64,000 bases of DNA from Polytrichum commune (taxonomy: Eukaryota; Streptophyta; Polytrichopsida; Polytrichales; Polytrichaceae): positions 9,982,501-10,046,500 of the forward strand of contig OX485805.1 of the NCBI GenBank assembly GCA_950295325.1. Reading direction: 5' to 3'. Shown here piece by piece: positions 58,564 through 64,000 of the stretch. The first letter of the stretch is position 1, and each line of letters starts with the position of its first letter. The notes beneath the pieces are model-generated. The model ran no database searches and was not told the origin of the DNA. It saw only the letters and a program-made list of their open reading frames with translations. Both the position numbers and the translations under genes were made by a program.

Positions 58564-59555
58564 TGTCGCGCACCTCTCCATGAGGAGTGCCCGAAACACC
58601 ATGGGCACAAGGGGGACCCCGGAGTGACACCCGGGACTTGTGGCGCCGTTGGTGAGAGGGCCCAAGTGATCCTAGTGTGGGTGAGGGCCTCGGGCGTTGG
58701 GAACGCCTCCCACCCACGGAGACTAGGAGGCACAAGGGTAAGGCCATGAGCTATGCGTAGCTCATGGCGTGGTGATTCTAGAATGCTCAAGAACACCTCA
58801 ATCGGAGGTGTGAGCTAGGAGTTATGGCCATTTGAGTGGGGCGCTGTCCCGGGACAGCGCCCTGGTACAGCAGTGCCTGAGAGTGATTCCCGGGACTGCC
58901 AAGGTTCAAACAGGCATAACTTCCTCACCACTTGCCCGAATGGGGCAAGTGAGGACTCCATCGGCATCTACGTGAAGCGTAGATGAAGATGGAGTGGTTG
59001 GTTGCTGGAATCAGACATCATACAAGGAAGTTATGATGGTCTGAAGCTGCTGGGGGCTTCTAGGCCCAGCGGCTAAGGGAAAATGTCCACTTGGCCCCAA
59101 CTCTTGGCAGAGAGACAAGAGGTTGGTTGACGGTGGGGTAGGGGCCCTGCGTAGAGTCCTAGAGGCTTATATGGGTGAGGTGGTGTGGCCTCACCCACCC
59201 GAGGCCGAACGGCACGGCCTCCATGGGCTTTGGCCCATTGTGAGGCTATAGTTGCCTAGTATGGTTCGGGTTGTTGTAGTGTTGCTCCGGCAATGCGATG
59301 ATCAACATAAGATTGGACTTCCATGGATGGAAGTCCACGTCTAAGGATTGGTTACCGATAAAAGGGGTTGGTTACCGATGAAAGGGGTGAGTCCCGAAAT
59401 CAAAGTAGGAGGGTTGGTTCCCCTCCTATGAACTATAAGGTCCGGGGTAGGAGGAGCTAATCATTAGCATGGCGGAATGCGAATGGTTAGCGACTCGTAA
59501 CCTTTGCTAGAATTGAAAATTTGCAAGATTGTCAAGGGGGGCTAGCAAGGGTTGC
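58564..59555 (+). mobile_element. LTR (family A), rearranged ends
   Basis: Starts TGTCGCGCACCTCTCC, nine bases into the 5' LTR of the reverse copy, and stops at GGGTTGC without the final GACA. No matching target duplication is found (GCAAC at left, TGTCG at right), which suggests recombination or deletion at the right junction. Confidence 0.8.
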
Positions 59556-61382
59556 TGTCGTGTCTACCAACCCTCCTACTTTGCTTTCGTGTCGCGCACC
59601 TCTCCATGAGGAGTGGCCGAAACACCATGGGCACAAGGGGGACCCCGGAGTGACACCCGGGACTTGTGGCGCCGTTGGTGAGAGGGCCCAAGTGATCCTA
59701 GTGTGGGTGAGGGCCCCGGGCGTTGGGAACGCCTCCCACCCACGAAGACTAGGAGGCACAAGGGTAAGGCCATGAGTTATGCGTAGCTCATGGCGTGATG
59801 ATTCTAGAATGCTCAAGATCACCTCAATCGGAGGTGTGAGCTAGGAGTTATGGCCATTTGAGTGGGGCGCTGTCCCGGGACAGCGCCCTGGTACAGCAGT
59901 GCCTGGGAGTGATTCCCAGGACTGCCAAGGTTCAAACAGGCATAACTTCCTCAAGACTTGCCCGAATGGGGCAAATGAGGAGTCCATCGGCATCTACGTG
60001 AAGCGTAGATGAGGATGGAGTGGTTGGTTGTTGGAATCAAACATCATACAAGGAAGTTATGATGGTCTGAAGTTGATGGGGGTTTCTAGGCCCAGCGGCT
60101 AAGGGAAAGTGTCCGCTTGGCCCCAACTCTTGGTAGAGAGACAAGAGGTTGGTTGACGGTGGGGTAGGGGCCCCGCGTAGAGTCCTAGAGGCTTATATGG
60201 GTGAGGTGGTGTGGCCTCACCCACCCGAGGCCGAACGGCAAGGCCTCCATGGGCTTTGGCCTATTGTGAGGCCATAGTTGCCTAGTATGGTTCGGGTTGT
60301 TGTAGTGTTGCTCCGGCAACGCGATGATCAACATAGGATTGGACTTCCATGGATGGAAGTCCACATTGGGGAAATGGGTTACCGATTAAGGGGTGAGTCC
60401 CGAAAGCAAAGTAGGAGGGTTGGTTCCCCTCCTTTGAATTATATGGTCCGGGGTAAGAAGAGTTAACCATTAGCATGGCGGTATGCGAAGGTTTAGCCAC
60501 TCGTAACCTTTGCTAGAATTGAAAATTGGCAAGATGATCAAGGGGGGGCTAGCAAGGGTTGCGACATTTCGGCACTCACCCCTTAATCGGTAACCCATTC
60601 CTAGATGTGGACTTCCATCCATGGAAGTCCAATCCCATGTTGATCATCGCATTGCCGGAGCAACACTACAACAACCCGAACCATACTAGGCAACTATAGC
60701 CTCACAATGGGCCAAAGCCCATGGAGGCCGTGCCGTTCGGCCTCGGGTGGGTGAGGCCACACCACCTCACCCATATAAGCCTCTAGGACTCTACGCAGGG
60801 CCCCTACCCCACCGTCAACCAACCTCTTGTCTCTCTGCCAAGAGTTGGGGCCAAGTGGACATTTTCCCTTAGCCGCTGGGCCTAGAACCCCCCCAGCAGC
60901 TTCAGACCATCATAACTTCCTTGTATGATGTCTGATCATAACAACCAACCACTCCATCTTCATCTACGCTTCACTTAGATGCCGATGGACTCCTCAGTTG
61001 GCCCATTCGCGCAAGTATTGAGGAAGTTATGCCTGTTTGAACCTTGGCAGTCCCGGGAATCACTCCCAGGCACTGCTGTACCAGGGCGCTGTCCCGGGAT
61101 AGCGCCCCACTCAAATGGCCATAACTCCTAGCTCACACCTCGGATTGAGGTGTTCTTGAGCTTTCTAGAATCACCACGCCATGAGCTACGCTTAACTCAT
61201 GGCCTTACCCTTGTGCCTCCTAGTCTTCATGGGTGGGAGGCGTTCCCAACGCCCGAGGCCCTCACCCACACTAGGATCACTTGGGCCCTCTCACCAACGG
61301 CGCCACAAGTCCCGGGTGTCACTCCGGGGTCCCCCTTGTGCCCATGGTGTTTCGGCCACTCCTCATGGAGAGGTGCGCGACA
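59556..61382 (-). mobile_element. Reverse LTR (family A), truncated and split by a solo LTR
   Basis: A left remnant (ACCAACCCTCCTACTTTGCT, about 59565-59589) and the main part from 60567 to GGTGCGCGACA at 61382 belong together once the nested LTR is removed. Followed by the polypurine-tract complement, so it is the 3' LTR of a second reverse element. Confidence 0.8.
59590..60566 (+). mobile_element. Solo LTR (family A) with target duplication TTTCG
   Basis: TGTCGCGCACC to GGGTTGCGACA, 977 bp; TTTCG at 59585-59589 and 60567-60571. Confidence 0.92.
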
Positions 61383-63705
61383 CTCACCCCCACCAAACGG
61401 AGTCGATGCCCTCATCGACTATACTCGTAGTCGGCACACCAATTCTCAAGTTGCCATCCTCTATGGTGCGGCATTGTGTTTACCTTAGGGCGCGACCCCC
61501 ACAATGCATCTTCAAATTTGGCATAGTCCCAAAGGTGTCGTTCCTAGGTTGTCGCGCACCTCTCCATGAGGAGTGCCCGAAACACCATGGGCACAAGGGG
61601 GACCCCGGAGTGACACCCGGGACTTGAGGCGCCATTGGTGAGAGGGCCCAAGTGATCCTAGTGTAGGTGAGGGCCCCGGGCGTTGGGAACGCCTCCCACC
61701 CACGGAGACTAGGAGGCACAAGGGTAAGGCCATGAGATATGCGTAGCTCATGGCGTGGTGATTCTAGAATGCTCAAGAACACCTCAATCGGAGGTGTGAG
61801 CTAGGAGTTATGGCCATTTGAGTGGGGCGCTGTCCCGGGACAGCGCCCTGGTACAGCAGTGCCTGGGAGTGATTCCCGGGACTGCCAAGGTTCAAACAGG
61901 CATAACTTCCTCACCACTTGCCCGAATGGGGCAAGTGAGGAGTCCATCGGCATCTACGTGAGGCGTAGATGAGGATGGAGTGGTTGGTTGTTCTGATCAG
62001 ACATCATACAAGGAAGTTATGATGGTCTGAAGCTGTGGGGGCTTCTAGGCCCAGCGGCTAAGGGAAAATGTCCACTTCGCCCCAACTCTTGGTAGAGAGA
62101 CAAGAGGTTGGTTGACGGTGGGGTAGGGGCCCCGCATAGAGTCCTAGAGGCTTATATGGGTGAGGTGGTGTGGCCTCACCCACCCGAGGCCGAACGGCAC
62201 GGCCTCCATGGGCATTGGCCCATTGTGAGGCCATAGTTGCCTAGTATGGTTCGGGTTGTTGTAGTGTTGCTCCGGCAACACGATGATCAACATAGGATTG
62301 GACTTCCATGGATGGAAGTCCACATTGGGGAAATGGGTTACCGATTAAGGGGTGAGTCCCGAAAGCAAAGTAGGAGGGTTGGTTTCCCTTCTATGAACTA
62401 TGTGGTCCGGGGTAAGAGGAGCTAACCATTAGCATGGCGGTATGCGAAGGGTTAGCGCTCGTAACCTTTGCTTGAAAGGAAAATTGGCAAGATTATTAAG
62501 GGACCTAGCAAGGGTTGCGACATAGGTGGTCCGTTAGCGACCTTGGATCTCTCATCCAAGGACCTAACCTATAGTAGACCCACCTACTTTGGGACTCACT
62601 TGGGTTGCCCCTCCTTTGGGGCCTCCCCCCCGTTAGGCTCCACTAGCCTAACGTGACACATCTAGGCGAGACCTCAACGCTTCCACTAAGTTGTCTCGGT
62701 TGCAACTCCGAGATGGCTTTCCATTGTTAAGCCACGCCTCGATCGCACGGGGGTGATGCCAAGTCCCGCCCGACTCGGTTCCCACTTTGCTCTTTCGAGA
62801 CATGGGTTCATGACTCCCATGCGCCAACTCTCGTTAGCTCGCGGGTAGCACTTTTATGAGCACGCGCCATCACCTTGCCCCCGCCCGGACAAGCCCACAA
62901 TTAAGAAGTTTCTTGGTTTTATCCAAGGCCCCTCCAAGCCATGGCCCCCAATTACTCGGCTTACCCAACCTAGTTTGGCATATCTATTCCCCCTCTTCCA
63001 TTAACCAAGCACAAGTACAAGACTAGGACCTCATCTCATACTTTTCTCTTTGCACCACTAAAGTTTGGACTTTATTCCCCCAAGCCAAAGAACAAGTTCA
63101 TGTTGTGGAGTAATTAGCCTCGAAGCTAAGTGTGCTACTAGCGTCTCTCCCCCACTAAAGGAGATTGATGTCCTCATCAATGCCTACGCTTCATTTTATT
63201 GGAATGTCTAGCCTTAGTTTATTCAAAGTGCTTTACCAATTCCTTGGCGTTCACCATGTCCCTTGCCGCCACCTAAGCGATTTTTTTCTACCATTTCACC
63301 AAGTACTCGTTTGTACTTTTTCTTTCATTTTCACTTGGGCTTCCTACACTTGAGGATGCCCTCTTACCTCATGTTCCAAATGACGTCCACAAGGTCGGGA
63401 GGTGGCCTAATCACTTGCTTGTGATCGGGCCACAAGGTGTCGTCCTAAAATGACTTTCGTAATGAGATATGAAATGTCGGATGCACTTTGATCTCTGGCG
63501 GTAATTCCAACTTATATATGTCCTTGAACACTTGTTCCACAATGGAAAACTGAGCTCCAATTTTGGACATGAACTTTGGAGTGAGGCCTTCCGGCTAAGT
63601 GACGTTGTTCACATTCAACAACACCTTTTGGCCCACCTCATACTCCACTTCGCGTCTTCCGGCATTGACTTGCACTCTGTAGCACCTTCGGGCTTTCTCC
63701 ACCAC
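61383..63705 (-). mobile_element. 3' internal part of a second reverse gypsy element, split by a solo LTR
   Basis: Without the solo LTR at 61550-62522 it matches 52391-53737: 3' non-coding region, chromodomain (about 63180-63340) and the end of integrase. At 63706 another forward LTR interrupts it in the sequence GGGCTTTCTCCACCA. Confidence 0.85.
61550..62522 (+). mobile_element. Solo LTR (family A) with target duplication TAGGT
   Basis: TAGGT at 61545-61549 and 62523-62527. The uninterrupted target site is visible at about 52548 (TTCCTAGGTGGTCCG). Confidence 0.93.
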
Positions 63706-64000
63706 TGTCGCGCACCTCTCCATGAGGAGTGCCTGAAACACCATGGGCACAAGGGGGACCCCGGAGTGACACCCGGGACTTGTGGCGCCGTTGGTGAGAG
63801 GGCCCAAGTGATCCTAGTGTGGATGAGGTCCCCGGGCGTTGGGAACGCCTCCCATCCACGAAGACTAGGAGGCGCAAGGGTAAGGCCATGAGCTATGCGT
63901 AGCTCATGGCGTGGTGATTCTAGAAAGCTCAAGAACACCTCAATCCGAGGTGTGAGCTAGGAGTTATGGCCATTTGAGTGGGGCGCTGTCCCGGGACAGC
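63706..64000 (+). mobile_element. Start of another forward LTR (family A), cut by the window end
   Basis: Begins TGTCGCGCACCTCTCC; matches the first ~295 bp of the family A LTR. Confidence 0.88.

Noticed and set aside
44237-63938. Repeated 70-160-codon frames such as those containing PPSLRGWEAFPTPGALTHTR
   Set aside because: All lie within the family A LTR on both strands, with stops and shifts between copies; LTR shadow frames.

Overview
The window looks like nuclear DNA of a land plant with a large, transposon-rich genome. The evidence is a CYP85-clan cytochrome P450 with plant-type intron positions, chromodomain Ty3/gypsy elements primed by initiator-methionine tRNA, and hAT-, CACTA- and Harbinger-like DNA elements. 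There are no bacterial operons, ribosome sites or CRISPR arrays. Introns of many kilobases filled with solo LTRs would suit a fern or gymnosperm, but the sequence alone does not settle the species.

Layout. 1-603: unassigned. 604-6043: a 5.4-kb element with two long inverted arms, packed with about 30 copies of a 22-base palindrome (10-base arms around a variable two-base centre). Decayed copies continue to about 7150. 8205-8355: a CACTA-like terminus. 8908-26585 (minus strand): one cytochrome P450 reconstructed as eight exons over 17.7 kb. It carries an in-frame stop in exon 1, a stop or frame break in exon 3, a GC splice donor and a shortened I-helix motif, so it is probably a pseudogene. 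Its introns hold three related 1.5-1.7-kb solo LTRs (family B, each with a 5-bp target duplication, one nested in another), a hAT element, two MITEs and smaller repeats. 26586-37776: mostly gene-poor DNA, with one convincing small intronless gene for a secreted six-cysteine protein at 31068-31454.

38431-64000 is a nest built from one Ty3/gypsy chromovirus family (family A, LTR about 975 bp). One copy runs forward (38431-45315) and one reverse (51417-58554), with at least seven further LTR pieces, several of them solo LTRs with exact 5-bp duplications. Both main copies lack the catalytic part of reverse transcriptase and share a four-fold internal tandem duplication, so the family was already non-autonomous when it spread. 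Between the inverted copies lies a GC-rich multi-exon gene (45316-50329). It joins a region resembling a DNA methyltransferase, a proline-rich middle and an FCP1-like phosphatase domain. A second family of 22-base palindromes is arrayed in its first intron and also occurs within its coding sequence.

The most novel observations are: (1) the two unrelated palindrome families with the same 10+2+10 design; (2) a short reading frame inside the family B LTRs whose differences are mostly at third codon positions; (3) the methyltransferase-like/FCP1-like gene; and (4) the gypsy family that shares a reverse transcriptase deletion and a tandem duplication.
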